A stretch of 64,000 nucleotides of DNA, taken from NCBI RefSeq assembly GCF_011758655.1, contig NZ_JAAMPA010000001.1, positions 1 to 64,000 on the forward strand, read 5' to 3'. The translations under genes were made by a program, and so were the position numbers. The notes under the pieces are model-generated. The model did no database searches. It saw only the letters and a program-made list of their open reading frames with translations, and had not been told where the DNA came from. Origin of the DNA: Modestobacter marinus. Its GTDB lineage: Bacteria; Actinomycetota; Actinomycetes; Mycobacteriales; Geodermatophilaceae. Shown here piece after piece: positions 24,565 through 32,193 of the stretch. The number at the start of each line of letters is the position of its first letter. The stretch's first letter is position 1.

Positions 24565-24868
24565 CCGGCTGCGCCGGCGTCCGGTCCCCGGTCACCAGCG
24601 CGAGGAAGTCCCCGACGCGGACGTGGTCCTCGAGCGGGTGGCGGAAGTGGCCCCGGGTCACCACGGTGTAGCGGTTGCGCCGGCCGACCCGCTGGCGGAC
24701 GACGAAGCCGGCGTCCTCCAGGTCTCTGACGATCATCTGCACGGCCCGCTCCGTGATGCCGACCAGGGCCGCGACGTCCCGCATCCGGACGTCGGGGTCG
24801 AGGGCCAGGCTCACCAGCACGTGCCCGTGATTGGAGAGGAAGGTCCACCCCGGCGAAGGCGTTGTCAC
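24530..24868 (-). CDS. winged-helix regulator (paralogue of the 10.9-kb gene)
   Basis: 112 residues from a GTG at 24868 (GTG 24877 is the alternative). The winged helix reads WTFLSNHGHVLVSLALDPDV, MRDVAALVGITERAVQMIVR and FVVRQRVGRRNRYTVVTRGH, with a C-terminal VRVGDFLALV helix. The arrangement and several residues (RDVA/RELA, VGITER/VGVTPR, VGRRNRYTV/RGRRNHYTV) match the regulator at 10909-11349. No effector pocket is recognisable. The gene lies between the convergent Ca2+ ATPase gene and the last gene of the Mrp operon. It is a candidate regulator of the island. Confidence 0.8.
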   Translation of the reverse strand: MTTPSPGWTFLSNHGHVLVSLALDPDVRMRDVAALVGITERAVQMIVRDLEDAGFVVRQRVGRRNRYTVVTRGHFRHPLEDHVRVGDFLALVTGDRTPAQPVSGGRASTGRA

Positions 24869-24879
24869 GCGAAGCACAG

Positions 24880-24892
24880 TACGTGAATCCGT
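24880..24892. promoter_or_regulatory. candidate regulatory motif upstream of the second winged-helix gene
   Basis: TACGTGAATCCGT lies 12-24 bp upstream of the GTG start. Its CGTGAATCC core resembles CGTAAATCC at 10823-10831 and CGTGTATGT at 11375-11383. The distance suggests overlap with the -10 region of a short-leader transcript. Confidence 0.3.
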
Positions 24893-24899
24893 AGCGTCC

Positions 24900-25274
24900 T
24901 CAACCCGGCTCCACCCCACCCGGGGGATCAGCCCGGACCAGGCCCGCGCCCCCCGTCGGGCCGCGCTCCTGCCGCGTCCCCGGGGCCAGGGGGGCACCCG
25001 ATCGCCAGGTGGCCTCCCCGATGGCCACCCCCGCGACGGGGACGGTGAGCAGCTGCAGTGCCGCGGCCGCCAGCAGGATCAGCACCGACAGGACGCCGGG
25101 GGTCAGCACCGCGACGCCGACGAGCACGGACACGACGCCCAGACCCGCCGCCTTGGTCACCGTGTTGGCGCGGTTGTAGGCGTCGGGCATCCGGAAGAGC
25201 CCGAGTGCGGCGATCCCGAACAGCGCCACACCCAGCGCCACCGCCACCCCGCCCACGACGACCGGCACCGTCAC
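24900..25274 (-). CDS. mnhG: Mrp antiporter subunit G
   Basis: 124 residues, three membrane helices, with the MnhG/PhaG pattern GVALFGIAALGLFRMPDAYN, RANTVTKAAGLGVVSVLVGV. It is the last gene of the Mrp operon and overlaps the end of mnhF by 4 bp (ATGA-type). MnhG is one of the small subunits needed for assembly of the Na+(K+)/H+ antiporter complex. The tail after the third helix is Pro/Gly-rich. Confidence 0.9.
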   Translation of the reverse strand: MTVPVVVGGVAVALGVALFGIAALGLFRMPDAYNRANTVTKAAGLGVVSVLVGVAVLTPGVLSVLILLAAAALQLLTVPVAGVAIGEATWRSGAPLAPGTRQERGPTGGAGLVRADPPGGVEPG

Positions 25275-25534
25275 GACGACCCCCGGGCGACCAGCCGGGC
25301 CACGGCCACCGTCGCGACGAAGCCGACCAGGGTGGCCACGAGCACCAGGTCCAGCAGCACCGGTTCGTCGAGCCGCACCGCCAGCAGGGCGGCCGCGGCG
25401 ATGAACGCGGCGAAGCCGAGGTCGACCGCCAGCACCCGGTCGGCGTCGGTGGGGCCGACCGCGATCCGCACCATGGCCAGCGCCAGCGCCAGACCCAGCA
25501 GGACGAGCGCGGCATCCAGCAGCACCTCCACCAC
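25271..25534 (-). CDS. mnhF: Mrp antiporter subunit F
   Basis: 87 residues with three helices and the conserved MrpF core VRIAVGPTDADRVLAVDLGF, including the buried Asp residues. It belongs to the small-subunit module E-F-G of the complex. Overlaps mnhG and follows mnhE by 7 bp. Confidence 0.9.
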   Translation of the reverse strand: MVEVLLDAALVLLGLALALAMVRIAVGPTDADRVLAVDLGFAAFIAAAALLAVRLDEPVLLDLVLVATLVGFVATVAVARLVARGSS

Positions 25535-25541
25535 CTCCCGG

Positions 25542-25946
25542 TCAGTCCGCGCCGTCGGGCGCCCGGCGGGGGCGCACGGCGTCCAGCAACTGGTCCTCGA
25601 GCACCCCGAGGTCGGCGCGGAAGGCGGCGAGATCGGGGGCGTGCATCCCGTGCACCGTCAGGTGCGCACGGTCCGGCGACAGCGCGAGCGCCATGGTGCC
25701 CGGGGTGAGCGTGATGAGCCCCATGAACGCCGCGATCTCCGTGGGCGTCCGGCACCGCAGCTCGAGCTCCACCACCGCCGGGGCCAGCGGCGGGCGTCCG
25801 GTGACGACCACCCGGGCCACCGTCAGGTTCGCCCGCAGGAACCGGAGCAGGTACGCCCCGCAGAGGACGGCGATCCGCGCGGGCCGTGACCGGCGGGCCC
25901 GGCCCACCGCGGTGGGCACGCGGGCAGGTGCGACGGGGCGGCTCAC
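25542..25946 (-). CDS. mnhE: Mrp antiporter subunit E
   Basis: 134 residues from a GTG at 25946 overlapping the stop of mnhD (GTGA). MnhE features are present: YLLRFLRANLTVARVVVTGR, then RTPTEIAAFMGLITLTPGTM and a cytosolic TVHGMHAPD segment. It is somewhat short, because the N-terminal helices before AVLCGAYLLRF are reduced compared with the usual 160-180 residues. In actinobacteria this subunit is often variable. Confidence 0.87.
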   Translation of the reverse strand: MSRPVAPARVPTAVGRARRSRPARIAVLCGAYLLRFLRANLTVARVVVTGRPPLAPAVVELELRCRTPTEIAAFMGLITLTPGTMALALSPDRAHLTVHGMHAPDLAAFRADLGVLEDQLLDAVRPRRAPDGAD

Positions 25947-27469
25947 GACGAGGTCACCGCCGTCACGTACGCCGTCGTGTCCACCAGGCCGCGGGCCGCC
26001 GCGTCGGCGACGGCGAGCAGCGGCTCGGCCCAGATGCCGAGCCCGACCGCGAGGATGGCGAGCAGGAGCGCGGGCGCGACCAGCGCCGGCCGCACCCTCG
26101 GCCGCGTGGCGGGGGGCGCCACCACCACGCCCGGCTGCCCCGGGCCGGCGTCCGGACCGGCCGCGCCAGGCCCACCGGGCTCCGGCGCGGCCTCGGTGAA
26201 GACAGCGTTCCAGACCTTGAGCATCGAGGTCAGCGTGAGCAGGCTGACGACGACGACGACCCCGGCCGCCACGTGCTGCCCGGCGTCCAGCGTCGCGTCG
26301 AGCAGGGCGAGCTTCGCGACGAACCCGGAGAGCGGGGGGACGCCGACCAGGGCGAGCGCCGAGAGCCCGAAGGCCACGGCCAGTGCGGGCTCCCGCCGAC
26401 CCAGGCCGCGCAAGCGGGCCAGCTCGTCCGTGCCGTGAGTGACCTCCACCGCGCCCGCGCACATCAGCAGCGCCGCCTTGACCAGCACGTACTGCACCAG
26501 GAAGAAGATCCCGGCGGCCAGTCCCGCGACGGTGGACAGGGCCAGTCCGACGACCATGTAGCCGATCTGGCTGACCATGTGGAAGGTGAGCACCGACCGC
26601 ATGGTCCGCTCCCCCACGGCGCCCAGCACACCGATGACCATGGTGGCCACGCCGGCGGCCATGAGCAGCCACAGCCAGCGCCGGTCCCCGTCGAAGACCA
26701 CCGACCAGATCCGGTAGAGGGCGTACACCCCGACCTTGGTCAGCAGTCCGGAGAAGAGCACGACCACCGCCGGCCCGGCCGCGGCGTACGAGCCGGGCAG
26801 CCAGCTGTGCAACGGGACGACGGCGGCCTTGACCGCCAGCGCGACCAGGACCACCGCGCCGGCGATCCCCACCTCCGGGGCCGCGGCAGCGCCCGCCAGC
26901 TCGCCCAGGGCCACCGTGCCGGTCACGCCGTAGACCAGCCCGACGCCGGCCAGGAACAGGGTGGAGGCGAGCAGGTTCACCGCCAGGTAACGGCGTCCGG
27001 CCGCCAGCCGCCGCGCCCCGCCCCCGGCGACGAGCAGCACGTAGCTCGGCACGAGCATGACCTCGACGAAGACGAACAGGTTGAACAGGTCGCCGGTGAG
27101 CAGCGCGCCGTAGACCCCGGTGGACAGCACCAGGGCCAGCGGCACGAAGGACCCGTCGTCCTCCCCCGTCGCCGCCGCGAACACCAGGCTGACCAGCACG
27201 AGCGCGGACGTGACCACCAGCAGCAGCGCGCTCAGCACGTCGGCCACCAGCACGATGGCGATGCCCGGCGGCCAGCCACCCAGCCGGGCGGTGGTGAGCT
27301 GCCCCTCGACCGTCGCGGCGAGCAGGACGGCGCCGACCGCCAGCACCAGCGCGCTGACACCCCACCCGACCACCCGGACGAGCACCGGGGAGCGCCGCCC
27401 GGCGAGCACGAGCACCCCCGCGGCGGCGAGCGGGGCCGCGACGGGGACGACCAGCAGGGCCGGGCTCAC
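25943..27469 (-). CDS. mnhD: Mrp antiporter subunit D
   Basis: 508 residues, about 14 helices, complex I ND2/ND4/NuoN-related proton-channel subunit. Conserved features include a helix-5 Glu region (FVFVEVMLVPSYVLLV), KAAVVPLHSWLPGSYAAAG with the broken-helix Lys/His, and LTFHMVSQIGYMVVGLAL. One of the two large antiporter-type subunits of Mrp. It overlaps mnhC upstream and mnhE downstream, and its C-terminus has a Pro/Gly-rich loop inserted before the last helices. Confidence 0.92.
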   Translation of the reverse strand: MSPALLVVPVAAPLAAAGVLVLAGRRSPVLVRVVGWGVSALVLAVGAVLLAATVEGQLTTARLGGWPPGIAIVLVADVLSALLLVVTSALVLVSLVFAAATGEDDGSFVPLALVLSTGVYGALLTGDLFNLFVFVEVMLVPSYVLLVAGGGARRLAAGRRYLAVNLLASTLFLAGVGLVYGVTGTVALGELAGAAAAPEVGIAGAVVLVALAVKAAVVPLHSWLPGSYAAAGPAVVVLFSGLLTKVGVYALYRIWSVVFDGDRRWLWLLMAAGVATMVIGVLGAVGERTMRSVLTFHMVSQIGYMVVGLALSTVAGLAAGIFFLVQYVLVKAALLMCAGAVEVTHGTDELARLRGLGRREPALAVAFGLSALALVGVPPLSGFVAKLALLDATLDAGQHVAAGVVVVVSLLTLTSMLKVWNAVFTEAAPEPGGPGAAGPDAGPGQPGVVVAPPATRPRVRPALVAPALLLAILAVGLGIWAEPLLAVADAAARGLVDTTAYVTAVTSS

Positions 27470-27843
27470 GGCGCACCGCCGATCCGGTGGGCGTCGTCGC
27501 GCTCCCCGTCCCGGGCGTCGACGGGGTCGGGGTCACCGGGGTCCGGGGCGGCCTCGTCGGGGCGTTCCGCCCGCACGAGGCCCAGCAGGTAGACGGTGAT
27601 GCCGAAGGCGATGACGATGGCGGTCAGCACGAACGCCTGGGGCAGCGGGTCCGCCGTCGTCGCGGGAGCACCGCGGCCGGCGAACGGCGCGCCGCGGCGG
27701 TCGGTGCCCCCGGCGGCGAGGAGCAGCACGTTGACCGCGTGGCCCAGCAGCACGAACCCGAAGACCACGGGCAGGGGCCCCCGCTGCAGCACCAGCCAGA
27801 CACCGCCGGCCACCAGCACCCCGATCAGCACGGCCGCGCTCAT
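27466..27843 (-). CDS. mnhC: Mrp antiporter subunit C
   Basis: 125 residues from the ATG at 27843, which overlaps the stop of mnhA. NuoK-like, three helices: VLIGVLVAGGVWLVLQRG, FGFVLLGHAVNVLLLAAGG, and PLPQAFVLTAIVIAFGITVY, the MnhC signature. The ~25-residue acidic tail is extra. Confidence 0.92.
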   Translation of the reverse strand: MSAAVLIGVLVAGGVWLVLQRGPLPVVFGFVLLGHAVNVLLLAAGGTDRRGAPFAGRGAPATTADPLPQAFVLTAIVIAFGITVYLLGLVRAERPDEAAPDPGDPDPVDARDGERDDAHRIGGAP

Positions 27844-30653
27844 GACGACACCGTCCTGCCGGTGACCGCGAGGTCCGCGCCGGTCCGGGGCTCCGGGCCG
27901 GGCGCCACCTCGGACCGGACCGGCGGCTGCACGGGGCCGACGGGCTCCGGCCGGTCGCCGAGCCGGTCGAGGGTGGCGACGACCAGGCCGAGGACCATCA
28001 GCAGCACGCCGGTGTCGAACAGCAGGGCGGAACCGACGCCGACCGCCCCCAGCAGCGGCAGGTCGAAGGGAGCCAGGAACGCGCCGCCGAGCACGCCGCC
28101 GAGCAGCCCGGTGCCGAGCGCGAGGAGCAGGCCGGCACCCACCAGCACGTCCGGGCGCAGCCACCGCGGCAGCCGGCCGTGGGCCAGCTGGGACAGGGCC
28201 ACGGCCGCCCCGGAGACCAGCGCGGCGATGAACCCCCCGCCGGGCGCGTCGTGCCCCCGCCAGAGGAGGACCACCGCCAGCAGCGCCACGCCGGGGACGA
28301 TCAGCCGCCCGCTCGCCTCCAGCACCACGTCGGTGCCGCTGGCCGCGCGCCGGGCGGCCGGTGCCGGCCGGCGGGACCGGGCGGGACCGTCGCCGAAGAG
28401 GGCGAGGAGGCCCAGGGCCGCGACGCCCAGCACCACTGCCTCACCGAGGGTGTCCATCGCGCGGAAGTCCACCAGGATCGTGTTGACCACGTTGCTGCCT
28501 CCCGTCGCGGGTTCGGCGGTGCGGAGGAACCAGTCGCCGGCCACCGACGACCCCCGGCGGCCGGTGAGTGCGACCGTGGCCGCAGCCGCCGCGAGACCGC
28601 AGGCCAGCGCCAGCGCGCCGGCCTGGAGCAGACGGCGGCGCTGCACCCGGGGCAGCTGCCGGGGCCCTCCGCGCAGGACGAGCACGACGACGACCGCGGT
28701 CAGCACCTCGACCAGGAGCAGGGTCAGCGCGACGTCCGGCGCACCGGCCAGGAGGAACCAGGCGGAGACCAGCAGCCCCACCATGCCCAGCAGCGCGACG
28801 ACCGCCAGCGTCGAGCGGACGACCACCGTGCCGACGACGGCGCCCGCGACCAGGACGACCACCGGCCAGTCGAGGGCGGCGTCGGTGGCGTTGCGGGCCG
28901 GCAACCCCTCGAGGGCGGACGACCCGGCGATCCCGAGCGCGGCGATGACGACCAGCGGGCGGGCCAGGTGGCCGGCCAGTCCCTCCTGGCGGTCCGGGCT
29001 GCCCACCCACCGGCCGAAGGCCAGCACGCCGTCGTGGGCCCGGTCGAACAGTGCACCACCGTCGGGCAGTGGCACCCGGTCCAGCAGCCGGTCGACCTGC
29101 CGTCGCCGCAGGAACAGCACCAGCCCGGTGCTGACGGCGACCGCCGACATGACGATCTCCGGACTGAGTCCGTGCCAGAACTGGAAGGGCCGCATCGGCG
29201 CATCGGGCAGCACGTCGGCACCGGCCCGGACCACGACCGGGTTGAGCAGGTTGATGCCCGACCCCAGGACCAGCCCCGCGAGAGCCGGCACCACTGCGGG
29301 CGCCAGGAAGGCCGGCGAGGGCTCGTACAGGTCGGGTTGGCGGGTCACGCCGCCGAAGGCGCCGAAGAAGATCCGCAGGCCGTAGGCGGTGGTGAGCGCG
29401 GAGGCCGTGACGCCCAGCACCCCGGCCACCAGGCCGGCACCGGGCACGACGTCGGCCTGGAAGAGGCCCTGGAACAGGTACTCCTTGCTGACGAACCCGA
29501 GCAGCGGCGGGATGCCGGCCATCGACAGGCCGGCCAGCCCGGTGACCGCGGCGGTCACCGGCATCACCCGCCACAGCCCCGACAGCTGACGGATGTCGCG
29601 GCTGCCGGTCTCCTTGTCGATGATCCCGACCAGCATGAACAGCGTGGCCTTGAACAGCGCGTGGGCGGCCGTGTGCAGCATCGCGGCGGCCAGGGCGGTG
29701 CCCGTGCCCACCCCGATCGCCGCGACGAGGAAGCCGAGCTGGCTGACCGTCGAGTGGGCGAGGATCGCCTTCAGGTCGTGCTGCCGCAGCGCCATGAAGG
29801 CGCCGACCAGCGCCGAGGTGAGCCCGACCGACAGCAGCAGGGCCGACCACAGCGGCAGGTCGGAGAACAGCGGCGAGGTCCGCATCAGCAGGTAGATGCC
29901 GGCCTTGACCATCGTCGCGGCGTGCAGGTAGGCGCTGACCGGCGTCATCGCGACCATCGCGCCGGGCAGCCAGAAGTGCAGGGGCACCTGCGCGGACTTG
30001 GTGAAGGCGGCGAAGGCGACCAGCAGGGCGATCGGTCCGGCCAGCGGCGAGTCGAGCACCCGGTCGGGGTCGGCGAGGATCGCCGCCAGGTCCGTGGTGC
30101 CGGTGACCCCGGTCAGCAGGACGACGGCCACGAGCAGGGCCAGCCCCCCGGCGGCGGTGACGAGCAGCGCCCGCCGGGCCGGCCGGGTGGCCCGGCCACC
30201 GGTCAGCCCGACCAGCAGGAAGGAGCAGAAGGTGGTCAGCTCCCAGAAGACGAACAGCAGCACCACATCGGCGGCCAGGACCAGGCCGAGCATCGCCGCG
30301 GCGAAGAGGGTCAGCAGCCCGTACACCGCACCGTGCCGCCCGGTGGGCCCCAGGTAGCGGGGGCAGTAGGCCATGATCAGCGCGCCGACGCCGAGCACGA
30401 TCATGCTGAACAGCAACGCGAGCCCGTCGAGCCGGAGGGCGAAGTCGACGTCCAGGGAGGGCAGCCAGCGGGCGGACACGTCCACCGTCCCACCGGCCAG
30501 CACGTGCGGCACGGCCGATCCCAGCAGAGCCGCCACGCCGGCGAAGCCCGCGGCCAGGGCGTAGCCGGCGTTGCGTCCCCAGCCCGCCCGCACCAGCAGC
30601 GGTGCCGCGGCGGCCAGGAGCGCCATGGCCGCCAGGGCGAGCACCAGGATCAC
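27840..30653 (-). CDS. mnhA: Mrp antiporter subunit A with fused MnhB domain
   Basis: 937 residues. The N-terminal NuoL/ND5-like antiporter domain has FVFWELTTFCSFLLVGLTGG, KSAQVPLHFWLPGAMVAMTP and ILAHSTVSQLGFLVAAIGVG. A central DUF4040-type region follows (VALTLLLVEVLTAVVVVLVL), then a C-terminal MnhB domain (LIVPGVALLAVVLLWRGHDA, GGGFIAALVSGAAVALSQL). The fusion explains the absence of a separate mnhB. As first gene of the minus-strand operon A/B-C-D-E-F-G, it starts at a GTG/ATG near 30653 after an AT-rich promoter region at 30740-30770. The complex exchanges cytosolic Na+ (or K+) for H+. Confidence 0.93.
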   Translation of the reverse strand: MILVLALAAMALLAAAAPLLVRAGWGRNAGYALAAGFAGVAALLGSAVPHVLAGGTVDVSARWLPSLDVDFALRLDGLALLFSMIVLGVGALIMAYCPRYLGPTGRHGAVYGLLTLFAAAMLGLVLAADVVLLFVFWELTTFCSFLLVGLTGGRATRPARRALLVTAAGGLALLVAVVLLTGVTGTTDLAAILADPDRVLDSPLAGPIALLVAFAAFTKSAQVPLHFWLPGAMVAMTPVSAYLHAATMVKAGIYLLMRTSPLFSDLPLWSALLLSVGLTSALVGAFMALRQHDLKAILAHSTVSQLGFLVAAIGVGTGTALAAAMLHTAAHALFKATLFMLVGIIDKETGSRDIRQLSGLWRVMPVTAAVTGLAGLSMAGIPPLLGFVSKEYLFQGLFQADVVPGAGLVAGVLGVTASALTTAYGLRIFFGAFGGVTRQPDLYEPSPAFLAPAVVPALAGLVLGSGINLLNPVVVRAGADVLPDAPMRPFQFWHGLSPEIVMSAVAVSTGLVLFLRRRQVDRLLDRVPLPDGGALFDRAHDGVLAFGRWVGSPDRQEGLAGHLARPLVVIAALGIAGSSALEGLPARNATDAALDWPVVVLVAGAVVGTVVVRSTLAVVALLGMVGLLVSAWFLLAGAPDVALTLLLVEVLTAVVVVLVLRGGPRQLPRVQRRRLLQAGALALACGLAAAAATVALTGRRGSSVAGDWFLRTAEPATGGSNVVNTILVDFRAMDTLGEAVVLGVAALGLLALFGDGPARSRRPAPAARRAASGTDVVLEASGRLIVPGVALLAVVLLWRGHDAPGGGFIAALVSGAAVALSQLAHGRLPRWLRPDVLVGAGLLLALGTGLLGGVLGGAFLAPFDLPLLGAVGVGSALLFDTGVLLMVLGLVVATLDRLGDRPEPVGPVQPPVRSEVAPGPEPRTGADLAVTGRTVSS

Positions 30654-30745
30654 GGCGGACTCCCGCGCGCACCCCGGCTCCCGGCGCGACAGTCGAGCAG
30701 CGACACGTCGACCTCCCCGTCAGCACGGGACAATAGGGGTGCACT

Positions 30746-30766
30746 GCAATTCTAGAACCAAATTGC
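30746..30766. promoter_or_regulatory. candidate operator of the Mrp operon
   Basis: A perfect inverted repeat GCAATT/AATTGC with a 9-nt spacer (CTAGAACCA) lies in a striking AT-rich patch 93-113 bp upstream of mnhA and also upstream of the divergent CaCA exchanger gene. It probably overlaps the mnhA promoter and could control both directions. Confidence 0.5.
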
Positions 30767-30835
30767 GTACATTGTCGATCGAGCGGACGCCCGGCCACCA
30801 GTCCGCCGAGCCTCCCGCACACCCGGTCGGGGCCC

Positions 30836-30841
30836 TAGACT
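30836..30841 (+). promoter_or_regulatory. -10 element of a probable leaderless transcript
   Basis: TAGACT ends 6 nt before the GTG of the CaCA exchanger gene, which has no ribosome-binding sequence. TAnnnT at this distance is the usual picture for leaderless actinobacterial mRNAs starting at the GTG itself. No good -35 is visible. Confidence 0.5.
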
Positions 30842-30847
30842 CCGCGC

Positions 30848-31942
30848 GTGGGGCTCCTCACGACACTGGCGCTGCTGGCCGGGTTCGCGGCGCTGGTCCT
30901 CGGGGGCGAGCTGCTCGTGCGCGGCGGCAGCGGCCTGGGACGGGCGACCGGGCTGTCACCGCTGGTCGTCGGCCTGACGGTGGTCGCCTTCGCCACCTCG
31001 GCGCCCGAGCTCGCGGTCTCCCTCGACGCGACGCTGTCCGGCACGCCGGGCCTCGCCGTCGGCAACGTAGTCGGCAGCAACATCACCAACGTGCTACTGG
31101 TACTCGGTCTGGCGGCTGTGGTCCTGCCGGTCACCGTCCGCAGCCAGCTGGTGCGCCTGGACGTCCCGGTCATGGTGGCGCTGTCGGTACTGGTGTTGCT
31201 CCTGGCCCTCGACGGCGCGGTCGGTCGGCTGGAGGGGGCGGTGCTCGTGGCGCTGCTCGTGCCCTACGTCGCCTGGACCGTCATCCTCGGACGCCGTGCG
31301 GGGACGGACGAGCAGAGCGACACGCCTGCGACCACGGCCCCCACCAGGCCACTGGTCGACCTGGTCCGCCTGGTCGTGGGGGTGGCGTTGCTGGTGGCCG
31401 GAGCCCGGCTGCTGGTCACTGCCGCCACCGACCTGGCGGGCGCGCTCGGCGTCAGCGACCTGGTGATCGGCTTGACCGTCGTCGCCATCGGCACGTCCTT
31501 GCCGGAGCTGGCGACCTCGGTCATCGCCGCCGTGCGCGGGGAGCGCGAGATGGCCATCGGGAACGTCGTGGGCAGCAACATCTTCAACATCACCGCGGTG
31601 CTCGGCCTGACCGCCGGGATCGCCCCGGACGGCGTACCGGTGGACGCGGCGGCGCTGCGGTTCGACCTGCCCGTCATGGTCGCGGTGGCGATCGCGCTGC
31701 TGCCGGTGGTGTTCACCGGGTTCACCATCGCCCGCTGGGAGGCGGCGGTCTTCGTGGGCTACTACGCGGTGTACGTCACCTACCTCCTCTTGGCCGCCGC
31801 CGACCACGACGCACTCGAGCCCTTCAGTGCGGCACTGTTCGGGTTCGCGCTCCCCATCACCGCGCTGACCCTGCTGGTGCTCACGGCGCACGAGGTCCGG
31901 CTCCACCGCATCCGCGGCGGCACACCCGCCCCGGGCGGATGA
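30848..31942 (+). CDS. CaCA family Ca2+(Na+)/H+ or Na+/Ca2+ exchanger (YrbG-like)
   Basis: 364 residues and 10-11 helices, with the two inverted alpha-repeats of the Ca2+:cation antiporter family: GLTVVAFATSAPELAVSLDA plus GNVVGSNITNVLLVLG, and GLTVVAIGTSLPELATSVIA plus GNVVGSNIFNITAVLG. Both repeats keep the essential Glu (APEL, LPEL). The central acidic loop is short, as in prokaryotic YrbG-type exchangers. It would use a Na+ or H+ gradient to export Ca2+, complementing the P-type Ca2+ ATPase nearby. It is divergent from the Mrp operon and probably leaderless. Confidence 0.9.
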   Translation: MGLLTTLALLAGFAALVLGGELLVRGGSGLGRATGLSPLVVGLTVVAFATSAPELAVSLDATLSGTPGLAVGNVVGSNITNVLLVLGLAAVVLPVTVRSQLVRLDVPVMVALSVLVLLLALDGAVGRLEGAVLVALLVPYVAWTVILGRRAGTDEQSDTPATTAPTRPLVDLVRLVVGVALLVAGARLLVTAATDLAGALGVSDLVIGLTVVAIGTSLPELATSVIAAVRGEREMAIGNVVGSNIFNITAVLGLTAGIAPDGVPVDAAALRFDLPVMVAVAIALLPVVFTGFTIARWEAAVFVGYYAVYVTYLLLAAADHDALEPFSAALFGFALPITALTLLVLTAHEVRLHRIRGGTPAPGG

Positions 31943-32193
31943 GGCGCACGGCTCGCGCTGCGTCTGACGCCGGTCACGGCGACGTCCACCTGTCCCCGAC
32001 CTGCGGCGGAACCCGCGGATGCCACCCCGGCCCGCCCGGTCGGCCGCCTGAGCCGGTCAGCTCCACGACCCGTGACCGGGAGACGCAGCCGGTCCCGATC
32101 CGGGCGGTGATGGCAGGGCTGCGAGGAGACACGCTAACGGCCGCAGGTGGCTGAGCTCGGTCAGGCCGAGGCCTCCGGCCGCCCCGGCCAGCG

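Noticed and set aside
24900-30653. A missing mnhB gene, suggesting a broken Mrp operon
   Set aside because: The MnhB domain is fused to the C-terminus of MnhA (GRLIVPG..RGHDAPGGGF), so the complex is complete.
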